Source: Trichomonas vaginalis G3
Lineage: Eukaryota > Parabasalia > Trichomonadida > Trichomonadidae
Reading direction: 5' to 3'
DNA: 64,000 nucleotides
Assembly (NCBI RefSeq): GCF_026262505.1
Contig: NC_067208.1
Location: 868,001 to 932,000 of the forward strand
In this document: piece after piece, positions 51,570 to 61,309 of the stretch
Numbering within the stretch: the stretch's first letter is position 1
Layout of the letters: each line of letters starts with the position of its first letter
The notes under the pieces: generated by a model
Told to the model about the DNA's origin: nothing
Databases searched by the model: none
What the model saw: only the letters and a program-made list of their open reading frames with translations
Made by a program: the position numbers and the translations under genes

Positions 51570-52647
51570 AACAATAAATCAAAAAAATTTGCAAAAAATT
51601 TTTGCATTCAATTTTAATTTAAAGGAATTTCGATTGTATTATAAGATTCTAATTTTTATGATAAGTTTTATTTTTGAAAAGTGACAATTCCTACCGATAG
51701 ATTTAGGAGTATCGTTTTTCAACTATATCGCATATAACCATAGTGCACGAATGATCAACAATTGATGACATGCATCTAATTCTCTTCAATGACTCCAATT
51801 TTTGATTTTGATATTTCATATTATTTTTAAAACATTGAAATTTGAGTGTTCCAACGAGAATTTGAGTTATATGCATTCTGGACTTAAAGGTCTAGAGACA
51901 GAAAAGCGTAATTCTACACTAACGCATATTTCGAAGAATATTATATCGATTTTCGTCATCTAAGAACTCAAACTATTATATACTATGAGCATATGAAGCA
52001 TATTTATGCATATAACATCAATATGGTCATTGATATATTTTTGACCTTCATAAACTAAAGATCTGATTAGTAATTGATATGTAATTAGCTATGTTTATAG
52101 TAGTTAAAAGAATATGTTAATATGATAAAGATTGAAATTTAGATATCAAAATATACATTTGAATCTACATAAATCTATTGAGTTTAGATCCGAACACATT
52201 AGTGCTGGATAAAATATATGGACATATGAAACGTATTTACATAATGTCCAACAGTATTGAATTTCAAATTGTTGATCTAGTATAATGACATAAGGTATTA
52301 CACAACGAAGGACCATAATTCAATATGAAACTACTAACTCTTGTACGAAAGAAGGAATATCAATCCTTTTCAAGAAAAATCTTTCGACATTTCTAAATAT
52401 AAGGAAAAATTATTAAAGATCTTGACGATATTATCTGCAATAATTTCAATACTTTAGCATATAAGTCAAAATCTGATCTTTGATAATTCACGTCAAATTG
52501 ACGATAAATCAAAATCTTGCTTCAGGAAGATAAGATTTTTTCATGAAATTTTAATGAAATTATATTATTTTAGAGCGTCTCTAACCTTTTTATATTTTCT
52601 ATAGCCGTGGTCTTAAAATTGAGAAGAATTGATTTGGCCACTTTCAG
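51570..52647. other. Intergenic, no gene seen
   Basis: AT-rich sequence between the divergent pseudo-kexin and multi-RRM genes. No open frame of note, no RNA gene consensus and no tandem repeat. It must hold the promoters of both genes. Confidence 0.6.
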
Positions 52648-54717
52648 ATGAGTATGAACGGAGCAGAATCCAACAACAAAACAACGATCTACGTAAGCGA
52701 TCTCCCACTCGAGACAACACAAGATTTTATTCACCAGATTTTCAGAGATTACGGAAACATCACTCAGTGCGAATTAAAGCCACGTAAACCAGGAGCTAAA
52801 TCAATCGGTGCTTTTGTTACGTTCGAAAACCATGAGCAGGCTAGCAAGGCAATTGAAGAATGCAACTACATGCGCATCAACGACAGCGTCCTTCGTATTC
52901 AATGGCAGATGATTAACCCATACCTCCATGACAATCAATCCAATCTTGTCATCAAGGATCTTCCGCCAAAGGTCGAGGAAGCCAGCCTTAATCAACACTT
53001 CCGCAAGTACGGCGAGGTCCTCTCATGCAGAATCATCAAGAAGTTCAATGGCAAGAATATCGGCTATGTTCAATTTGCCAGAGTCGAAGATGCCAATCGT
53101 GCTCTTGATGACCTCCAAAATGCTTTGATTGAAGGTCAACCAATCTATGTCGACAAGTTCATTCCACATGAAGACCGCGCCGACATTCCTGTTCAGCTCC
53201 CACACCAGGCCATCCACATTAGCCATCAGGATGCAAGCTTCTTAACAGATGATAAGATCAAACAGACATTCTCTAAGTTCGGCTCAATCTTAGAAGTATT
53301 CAACATCGAAAACTATGTTATCGCATACTTCGCTGATACAGCTGGCCCAGCCAAGATCATTCAGGATGGAGAGATCACACAGAAGGGCTACACAGTTTCT
53401 GTTCGCGTTCCAAACCATATCACAATGAGAGTCCGCCAGATCATCGACTCCCGTTGCGTCTTCCTTGCTGACCTTACAACAACAAATAACCAGGCCATCA
53501 GAGACCATCTTTCAAAGGCCGGCAAGCTTGTTACATTCGAAATCCAGGAGAAGTCCCCATCACAGCTTCTCGCTTCAGCTCAGTACGAATCCGAGGAGAC
53601 AAGAACAAAGGCCATCGAAACTCTCGATAGAACAACATTCGAAGGCCAAGAGACACCAATCCGTGTTCTCCCATACAAGGCTCGTTCTCTTGCTCGCCAG
53701 CAGCCAACAGCAGGCCTCTTAATGCTTGATGAGATCGAATATAACACAACATACCTTGATCTCCGCAAGAAGTACTCTCAATACGGTGAAGTCATCACAG
53801 TTTCCATCTGCCCAACCCCACAGGCAACACTTGTTGGCTTCGTCCTCTTCATGAAGTACGAAGATGCACAGAAGGCAAAGGCAGAGTCCAAGAACGCATT
53901 CCTCTTCCCACCAGTTGTCAGCTCCCAGGTTTTGAACTGCTTCTACTCAGCACCAAAGGCCAAGAACAACCTTCTCTTCGCATTCAACCTTCCAGCCGAC
54001 AAAACACAGGAAGCCATCCTCACCCAGTTCACACAGATCGGCGGCTCCCTCAACTTCATCAAGACAGTCCAGACAGAAACAGGTCGCCACGCTTTGATTC
54101 AGTATCGCGATGACGCCGGCCTTATTCCAGCCATCAAGTACCTTAAGGAGAAGAATATCAACTACCAGATCTACACAATGAACACACTCTTCAAGTCATC
54201 AATCATGCTCTACAAGGTTGAAATGCCAAATGATTACAACGGCAGATTCCTCTTCTTCAACAACCTCCCAGAGAACTACTCTTCTGGCCAGATCTACAAT
54301 ATCCTCACAGAAAAGGGTTTCGCTGTCGAAGCAGTCAACATGGCTTATAACTTCGAAACATTCGAAGCATGCACACGCGCTTCAGTTCTTTTCAAGACAG
54401 TTGAGTCAGCTTATAGCTGCTTCTCCAACTATACAGTTCTTACAGAATTCCCAGAAATTACAGTCCAGGCATTTACAAACTCCGCCTTATCTTCTCAGCA
54501 ACCAATCGCTCAGGCAGTTCCTCAGGTCCAGCCAATGAGAAGACAGGAAATCAAGAGACCACGCCAATACCTCACAGATAAGACAAAGGAGAGAACAGAT
54601 ATCTCCGATGAGCTTAAGAATAAGATCTTAGAGAAGATTCCAAAGCTTTCTATCATCCAGGTTAATGAATTCTCACACGACGAGAACAAGTGGAATGAAT
54701 ACATTAAGACTATTTAG
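52648..54717 (+). CDS. Multi-RRM RNA-binding protein, PABP-like, 689 aa
   Basis: RRM 1 (about 13-86, with TIYVSDLPL) and RRM 2 (about 97-170, NLVIKDLPP and IGYVQF) are canonical. Five more RRM-like units follow at about 188-260, 265-345, 355-430, 440-520 and 530-610, with weaker RNP motifs. A basic tail ends the protein; there is no MLLE/PABC domain. Two strong RRMs with tandem repeats recall poly(A)-binding proteins, but a domain count of about seven is unusual. Codon use is strongly C/G-ending (AAG, ATC, CTC), unlike its neighbours, a mark of high expression. The ATG lies 2 bases after CACTTTCAG, close to an initiator-like CCACTTTC. Confidence 0.82.
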   Translation: MSMNGAESNNKTTIYVSDLPLETTQDFIHQIFRDYGNITQCELKPRKPGAKSIGAFVTFENHEQASKAIEECNYMRINDSVLRIQWQMINPYLHDNQSNLVIKDLPPKVEEASLNQHFRKYGEVLSCRIIKKFNGKNIGYVQFARVEDANRALDDLQNALIEGQPIYVDKFIPHEDRADIPVQLPHQAIHISHQDASFLTDDKIKQTFSKFGSILEVFNIENYVIAYFADTAGPAKIIQDGEITQKGYTVSVRVPNHITMRVRQIIDSRCVFLADLTTTNNQAIRDHLSKAGKLVTFEIQEKSPSQLLASAQYESEETRTKAIETLDRTTFEGQETPIRVLPYKARSLARQQPTAGLLMLDEIEYNTTYLDLRKKYSQYGEVITVSICPTPQATLVGFVLFMKYEDAQKAKAESKNAFLFPPVVSSQVLNCFYSAPKAKNNLLFAFNLPADKTQEAILTQFTQIGGSLNFIKTVQTETGRHALIQYRDDAGLIPAIKYLKEKNINYQIYTMNTLFKSSIMLYKVEMPNDYNGRFLFFNNLPENYSSGQIYNILTEKGFAVEAVNMAYNFETFEACTRASVLFKTVESAYSCFSNYTVLTEFPEITVQAFTNSALSSQQPIAQAVPQVQPMRRQEIKRPRQYLTDKTKERTDISDELKNKILEKIPKLSIIQVNEFSHDENKWNEYIKTI

Positions 54718-55686
54718 AGTAAAATAATTTTGATATCCTCATTTAAAAAAATTTTTTTTTTCTGATATTTACGTATACATCATTCAAAATTTCTCAAGTT
54801 TACACGGAATGATTTTTAAATTCCAAATTTTTCTTAAATTCATTTAAAATCTTATTCTATTATTAATTACCATTAGAAAAATCGATGTTTTAAAGAATGA
54901 TGTTAATAAACGGACAAAAATTTCGGAATTGTTTGAGTTAAAGGTTTCCAATTCGCATACAAGAATAGAATATTATGGTCATTTATCTTACATACCATAG
55001 AGTATCTGTCAAAATTATGCAAAATTTATTGAAATTTCGTGGTGATTGTTTGACTCTTTTAGTGTCAGGACCAAAAGTCCGTTACCTTTTTAATCGTTTC
55101 ATATAATGCAACCATAATCAACGAGCCAAATGATCTGATTTTAGCAACCAAGGTTTCAGATCAGATTTAGCTATCTTGGAGAGTACCCCCGATCCATCAT
55201 GACATACCAAAAACCAAAATTTGTGATAAAATCGAACAATTTTGCTTTCATGTCCTCCGTGGATAATTCTATCGTTACAAAATTTGAGTGAATTAGCGTT
55301 TCTTAAAAATTCTAATAATAATGTGCAGTGATCTTAGTACAGAAAACTCTCGGTAAAATTTTTGGTTCACAGGCAATCGACTTTTGAAAGTTAAATAATC
55401 GGCTTGAATACAAAATTTGAATACAATGATTTTAGTACCTCATATTTCCCTCTGTGCTTACTTTTTGGCTTCCCTGCTCTCCTATACTGCCGCAGAGCTA
55501 TAGCATGCTAATGTGCCCCGTATTATGAGCTGTTTAAACTACAAGATCCGAAGAAACGCGCCAAATGTGAACTCAAAAATTATGATATCAGAAATTTTTG
55601 TGAGCGAAAAATTTGAGAGGTTCACTTAATTTTTTTTTTCCTTCGATTTTTCTATCCTTTTTCTATTTCATAGTTGCAGAATTAAT
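54718..55686. other. Intergenic with a GC-richer patch, no protein gene seen
   Basis: Mostly AT-rich. 55440-55515 is noticeably richer in G+C (CCCTCTGTGC, CTGCCGCAGAGC, TGCCCCGTATTATGAGC), and 55175-55260 has GGAGAGTACCCCCGATCC. Neither matches a tRNA or an RNA family I can name. Confidence 0.4.
55668..55672 (+). promoter_or_regulatory. Initiator TCATA before the PHD/SET gene
   Basis: TCATA fits the trichomonad initiator TCA(+1)Y(T/A), with the A 17 bases before the ATG at 55687, within the short 5' leader usual for this genus. Confidence 0.55.
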
Positions 55687-57876
55687 ATGTCTAATTTAAG
55701 TAATAGCCAAGATTCCGCAGCCGTGAAAAAGAATTCGATCCAGAGCCTCATGAGTTCTCCGGAGCATCCCGCTTCTCAGAACTCAGGAGCTCCATCTGCA
55801 CCGATAATTCGAAAAGTTTCGAACCCAACAAAAACAGTCGTGCCACATCCGGTAGTCCGAATAAATCCAGCAATCGTAAGACAAATCAAACCTTCGCCTG
55901 AAATAAGTAAACCGCCGTTACCAATGCCAGCCATTCCAAGGATCGACTTGGTCCCTCCTTCAATACCAGCAGTACCGATTAAACCAGTCCCATACGTTAT
56001 TCCGAAAACCTCATCAATTCCAGACATGTCTAATATTCCAATTCCACAACCATCTCCTCAGCCGCGAATCATGCCAACACCTATTCCTTATATCTCACAA
56101 CAACATCAACCACTTCCTCCTCAGCCAATTCCAATCCCATCAACTTATTATCCTTATCAAACTCCACAACCATATCCACAGCCATATTTGCCACCAACAC
56201 AGCCCCAATACTACCAGCAACTAAGAGCGCCTATCCCGCACCCCGTAATTTCTATTCCAAAAGTAAATCAACACTCAATTCAACCACCGGAACCCGTGTT
56301 CTTCAACGATAAGAGATCTGGGCGCTACGGCATCAGATGCGTTTGTGGTGAAAGTAGGAACGATGGCCTCCTTATCCAATGCGATTCTTGCGAATTTTGG
56401 TTACATGCGAAATGTGTGAACATCGCAAGGATATCGGACAACGAGTCCTTCTACTGTCCATTCTGTAGAGGCCAGCGCATTAAATGCAAATGCAAAAATA
56501 ACAAAAATTATACAGATCCAATCGTTCAATGCACGAATTGCAAATTCTGGGTCCACAAACGTTGCGAAAATTTATACTACGGTTTCTGCCCTCATGACTT
56601 CGTTTGCTCGAACTGCCAGCCTGATAAAACTTACACAATTCCTTTTAATAAATTAAATCCGGAAGATTTGAAGTTACAGTCTGATATTATCGTATCAGAT
56701 ATAAACAGGCAGGAAATAGTATCAAATATAGTTGAAGGAAGGTTCCACGATGAAATTCAGCAAGATTTATCAAATTCAGAGATAAGTTTTTGCAATTTAA
56801 TCTCGAAATACTTCACAGAATACGCTTCTCTCCTTTTCGATAGAATAAGAGGCTTCTGGGCTTGTTTCGTCGATACTTTTTCTTCAATATTTAATGTAGA
56901 CAAAAAACTTGTTATGAGAGCTATCGATGTATTAGCGAACAAGCTTATATACAATACAAGCTCTAAAACATCATATCAGCCGGTGAAATTCTTCGAAATG
57001 AGTGATGAAATTCAATTATCTTCGAGTACATCATTAATTCGAATAGAAAAACCACAACACCAGACAGAATTGATCATTACTGATGACGATTCAGTGATAT
57101 CTAATGAATTAATCGAAGATGGAGCTTTTATTATGGAATTATCTGGTTTCTTGATGCATATGGACGAAGTCCGCTGCGAGAATGGAATTCCTATATCATG
57201 TATTACAGTTACAACTGATGATACTTCCGTTCTCGACGTATCGAATTCCGCATTTCCACAAGCAGCCCTAATCAGGCGCTCTTTCCACTTCAATTGTGTT
57301 GTAAAGCTCGTAAGGATTGGCGGCAACGTCAGAGCGGCCCTTTACGGAGTTAAACCGACTGGGCCATTATCTGAAGAAAAAGGAAGACGCGGACCATCGA
57401 TACAGCCAGGGCAAGAACTGGTGCTTCCCCTAGATGGATACATTCCATTCGATACACAAAAAATCGAATGGAAGGATAAGAAAGCTCGTCCAAAGACAAA
57501 TTCTGATTCCTTTAAGGCCCCGAACCCACGATCTCCTAATTCCAACTCAGATAAAGCATCGTATACAGGTTCTTCATCTAATTCTTCCGCAAAATCTACG
57601 ATTCAGTCCAGAAGACATCATTCGGAGTCTTCATCTCGTAGTTCTTCGCCTCCTCCGCCAAAAGAGAAGAAGAAGAAACAAAACAAGAGCCAGGAGAGGA
57701 GAAAGAGCGCAAACGGAGAAGAAGAAGTTCAACTTTCACTTTTAAGTGGATTTTTATACGACATAATACCCCCTATTCCATTCATTTTATTGCCTGACCA
57801 GGAGGCCGTGGAGCAGTACAATGAGAAGAAATCATCATCTTCAAAGAAAAAGTCTTTGAAATACTCAGATTATTAA
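55687..57876 (+). CDS. Set3/MLL5-like protein: two PHD fingers and a degenerate SET domain, 729 aa
   Basis: The N-terminal 210 residues are Pro-rich and disordered. PHD finger 1 starts at Cys218 (CVCGES, CDSCEFWLH, CPFC) and PHD finger 2 follows at about 268-312 (CKCK, CTNCKFWVHKRC). From about 465 to 590 the sequence follows the SET domain of the MLL5/SETD5/yeast Set3 group: an opening EDGAFIMELSG, a degenerate LIRRSFHFN in place of the RFIRRSCxPN motif (528-536), and a late LPLDGYIPF. The SAM-binding NH core is not conserved, as in Set3, which is a scaffold for a histone deacetylase complex. The C-terminal 130 residues are Ser/Lys-rich. It is a probable chromatin reader and scaffold. Confidence 0.78.
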   Translation: MSNLSNSQDSAAVKKNSIQSLMSSPEHPASQNSGAPSAPIIRKVSNPTKTVVPHPVVRINPAIVRQIKPSPEISKPPLPMPAIPRIDLVPPSIPAVPIKPVPYVIPKTSSIPDMSNIPIPQPSPQPRIMPTPIPYISQQHQPLPPQPIPIPSTYYPYQTPQPYPQPYLPPTQPQYYQQLRAPIPHPVISIPKVNQHSIQPPEPVFFNDKRSGRYGIRCVCGESRNDGLLIQCDSCEFWLHAKCVNIARISDNESFYCPFCRGQRIKCKCKNNKNYTDPIVQCTNCKFWVHKRCENLYYGFCPHDFVCSNCQPDKTYTIPFNKLNPEDLKLQSDIIVSDINRQEIVSNIVEGRFHDEIQQDLSNSEISFCNLISKYFTEYASLLFDRIRGFWACFVDTFSSIFNVDKKLVMRAIDVLANKLIYNTSSKTSYQPVKFFEMSDEIQLSSSTSLIRIEKPQHQTELIITDDDSVISNELIEDGAFIMELSGFLMHMDEVRCENGIPISCITVTTDDTSVLDVSNSAFPQAALIRRSFHFNCVVKLVRIGGNVRAALYGVKPTGPLSEEKGRRGPSIQPGQELVLPLDGYIPFDTQKIEWKDKKARPKTNSDSFKAPNPRSPNSNSDKASYTGSSSNSSAKSTIQSRRHHSESSSRSSSPPPPKEKKKKQNKSQERRKSANGEEEVQLSLLSGFLYDIIPPIPFILLPDQEAVEQYNEKKSSSSKKKSLKYSDY

Positions 57877-58027
57877 TTTTTATTTTGTTTTTAAGCCCAA
57901 TTTCATTATTTATTATATTTGTTTGTTTGAAGAATGAGGGCGATGATATATAGATATTTATTTAATAAAAAACGTTCATGCAATTCGGTATTTTTGTTTT
58001 TTTTTATTAGTATGACTATGAAACAAC

Positions 58028-58660
58028 ATTATAAGAACTATATATGCAGAATTTGAACAATAGACATTCTCACAGTTCGATATTTCAAAGAAAGTCGCAC
58101 AATTGATATCAATGTTTTTCTTTTTATATATTATAGTGAGAGATAATTATCATTATAAGAACTATATATGCAGAATTTGAACAATAGATATTCTCACAGT
58201 TCGATATTTCAAAGAAAGTCGCACAATTGATATCAATGTTTTTCTTTTTATATATTATAGTGAGAGATAATTATCATTATAAGAACAAGACAAGCAGAAT
58301 TTGAACAATAGATATTCACACAGTTCGATATTTCAAAGAAAGTCGCACAATTGATATCAATGTTTTTCTTTTTATATATTATAATGAGAGATAATTATCA
58401 TTATAAGAACTAGACAAGCAGAATTTGAACAATAGACATTCTCACAGTTCGATATTTCAAAGAAAGTCGCACAATTGATATCAATGTTTTTCTTTTTATA
58501 TATTATAATGAGAGATAATTATCATTATAAGAACTAGACAAGCAGAATTTGAACAATAGACATTCTCACAGTTCGATATTTCAAAGAAAGTCGCACAATT
58601 GATATCAATGTTTTTCTTTTTATATATTATAATGAGAGATAATTATCATTATAAGAACTA
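58028..58660. repeat. 124-bp tandem array, five copies plus a partial
   Basis: Units begin at 58028, 58152, 58276, 58400, 58524 and 58648 (partial), with ATTATAAGAACTA and GAAAGTCGCACAATTGATAT as landmarks. Copies differ at a few positions (for example CTATATATG versus CTAGACAAG). The array starts about 150 bases after the PHD/SET stop. 58680-59424 holds no credible gene. Confidence 0.95.
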
Positions 58661-59424
58661 GACAAGCAGAATTTGAGCAGTATATACTCATGTAATTCGG
58701 CATTTGATAAATAAAAGTAGATCTTGATATCTTTGTTGATTTTTTTAATGTGAGTGACTGTAAAATATCTCTGGAGTGAAAAAAGAAGCAGTAGTTGAGC
58801 TAAAAAATACTCACTCAAATCAGTATTTTTAAAGAACAACTGTACATTTGTTATTTTATTTTACTAGTAAACATATCTAATTGATATAATATTACATAAA
58901 TACTATTTGAACCAAGATGATTTTCTTATAGAATGCCTATTCTAATTTAAAATTTCCTCGATCATCGATCAATATTCTCGTAAAAATTTAGGATTTGAAT
59001 TGAACTAATTATTAATTGAATTCTATTCACACAAATTATTAAAAGTATTAAATATTTATACATGATTTTATACGAGAGAGGGTCAAAGTTGCTATTTGTC
59101 ACTTTTCCACAAGAATATAATGGGAAAAAAGTTTGATCAAAAAAAAACACCATTTCTCACCACTATGTTCGTTTGAGTGTAACTAAACAATTGTCTCAAT
59201 TGAAAAATAATTTATTCAGGAATTTGATTTTGGAGAAAAATCAGTTTTTTTAGAAATTTCATTCAGATTAGTTTTATTATAATTTTCTAGAGTGTTTTCC
59301 ATATTGAAGAAAAAAATTGACAACGTTAGATTTTTTTGGCAAACCCAAATTTTAGCTAAAAGTGACAGGGAAAAAAAACGTTTAGTATTAAAAAAAAGAC
59401 CGATGAGAGCTTCGTTCGAAATAT

Positions 59425-59486
59425 AGAGGGAACTGAGAATGCGCAACCATTCTCAGGGAATATTGGATGCTATTCCCGTTCCCTCT
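59425..59486. repeat. T-shaped palindrome (three-way junction)
   Basis: An outer 9-bp stem AGAGGGAAC...GTTCCCTCT encloses two inner hairpins placed end to end: CTGAGAATG/CATTCTCAG (59433-59456) and GGGAATA/TATTCCC (59456-59477). This A-BB'-CC'-A' layout is the one seen in parvovirus terminal repeats and in some transposon ends. Confidence 0.8.
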
Positions 59487-59527
59487 GTATGGAAAATTGA
59501 GGTTTTCAAAGGGAGTTAAAATAATAT

Positions 59528-60240
59528 CAAATTTATACTAATTTACTTCAAAATACAAAAGTATTTGACAGCTAAAATTAGTTACTTTAGCAAGCCTATC
59601 AATACCCTTTTACGATTATTGTTACTTTTTCGAAATAAAAGTAAAAACAAATTTATACTAATTTACTTCAAAATACAAAAGTATTTGACAGCTAAAATTA
59701 GTTACTTTAGCAAGCCTATCAATACCCTTTTACGATTATTGTTACTTTTTCGAAATAAAAGTAAAAACAAATTTATACTAATTTACTTCAAAATACAAAA
59801 GTATTTGACAGCTAAAATTAGTTACTTTAGCAAGCCTATCAATACCCTTTTACGATTATTGTTACTTTTTCGAAATAAAAGTAAAAACAAATTTATACTA
59901 ATTTACTTCAAAATACAAAAGTATTTGACAGCTAAAATTAGTTACTTTAGCAAGCCTATCAATACCCTTTTACGATTATTGTTACTTTTTCGAAATAAAA
60001 GTAAAAACAAATTTATACTAATTTACTTCAAAATACAAAAGTATTTGACAGCTAAAATTAGTTACTTTAGCAAGCCTATCAATACCCTTTTACGATTATT
60101 GTTACTTTTTCGAAATAAAAGTAAAAACAAATTTATACTAATTTACTTCAAAATACAAAAGTATTTGACAGCTAAAATTAGTTACTTTAGCAAGCCTATC
60201 AATACCCTTTTACGATTATTGTTACTTTTTCGAAATAAAA
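59528..60240. repeat. 120-bp tandem array, six identical copies
   Basis: Units start at 59528, 59648, 59768, 59888, 60008 and 60128. I see no difference between copies except that the last lacks the final few bases. Because 120 is divisible by three, one frame stays open for 253 codons, but it has no ATG start and no flanking coding sequence. Confidence 0.97.
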
Positions 60241-60452
60241 TAAATTTATTATCAAAAACCTTTTTTTTTCTTAGTAAAAATAAAAATGTTATTTTATATC
60301 AAGTTTTTATTCATAAATTTTTATAATGTTGTATAAATTTCATTAAAATTTACGTACATATTAAGGTACTTATCTTCTACATATATAATCTTCATTAGAT
60401 ATATACATGATAAATAAAATTCATAAAACATTAAAAATCAAAAAATGGGCGC

Positions 60453-60575
60453 GTAAAGGGTTGGCGTCCTAAGGCGTCCTGATGTAAACTATTCAATTTT
60501 TGAGAAGTTTACACCATAATTGAATAGTTTATGGCGTCCTGAGAGGAGATTTCAATGGGTATGGCGTCCTAAAAA
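60453..60575. repeat. GGCGTCCT direct repeats with an internal inverted repeat
   Basis: The 8-mer GGCGTCCT occurs four times (about 60463, 60473, 60533, 60563), always preceded by T/A and followed by A/G-A. Between the second and third lie AAACTATTCAATT and its complement AATTGAATAGTTT. The patch is GC-rich compared with its surroundings. 60576-61309 shows no gene. Confidence 0.75.
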
Positions 60576-61309
60576 AATAGAAGAAAATGATTTTTTCTCG
60601 ATTTTTCTAGAAATTGAATTTTTTAAAAAAGAAAAAAATCAAAACGTATACATTCAAGAAAGACTATAAATGAAGATTTTTTTATTTTTTTTCATTCTAA
60701 AACATCTTTTTTTGGATAATTTTTTTTAAATAAATATGTAAGAAAGATTGAAGAAAAAGTAAATTTACTTTCAGAAAATTCGTTTTACATGATGTAAGAC
60801 CCATAACAACTATAAATATTCAATTATTTAAAATAAAAAAAGAAAAACAGATTAAATGTATCTCACATCAAAATCCATTGACCTAAGGATGTTAAGTTTC
60901 TGTTTTTAAAAGTTGATATTTTTTTTTTAATTTTAAGAAAATTAATAGCATGTTATTAGACAATAGGAGTGTAATGATATTGACTAAACAGAAATGAGAG
61001 AATAGAGATATAATTTTGATAAGCAATATTGCAAACAAATTCTGAAGTAAAATCGCGATCAATAATTGAAAATTACGATCATGTACTGAAAAATGACGAT
61101 CGAATTGAATGAATAGAATTATATCTAAGAAAAAATAAATTGTATTTAGAAGATGAACAAAGAAAGGTGTATGCTAAAAATCATTTAACAATAAATGGAA
61201 ATAAAACGAAATTGTTAAAAGAAAAAAATGAAAATTGTTAAATAATATATTATTTTTTAGTCATAAGAATAAAAATATAGTAGTTATAAAAGGAATTAGA
61301 CTTCATATA

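Noticed and set aside
52601-52650. A 3' splice site (TTTCAG) just before the multi-RRM gene
   Set aside because: Trichomonad introns need a longer conserved ACTAACACACAG-type 3' signal, which is absent here.
6680-59375. AAAAGTGACA / TGTCACTTTT words scattered in spacers
   Set aside because: They recur (for example 6681, 7163, 34590, 36594, 39111, 59098, 59362) but with no constant spacing, orientation or partner; too short to call an element.
59565-60326. 253-codon plus-strand frame
   Set aside because: Result of six identical 120-bp repeats; it has no ATG at its start and no coding context.
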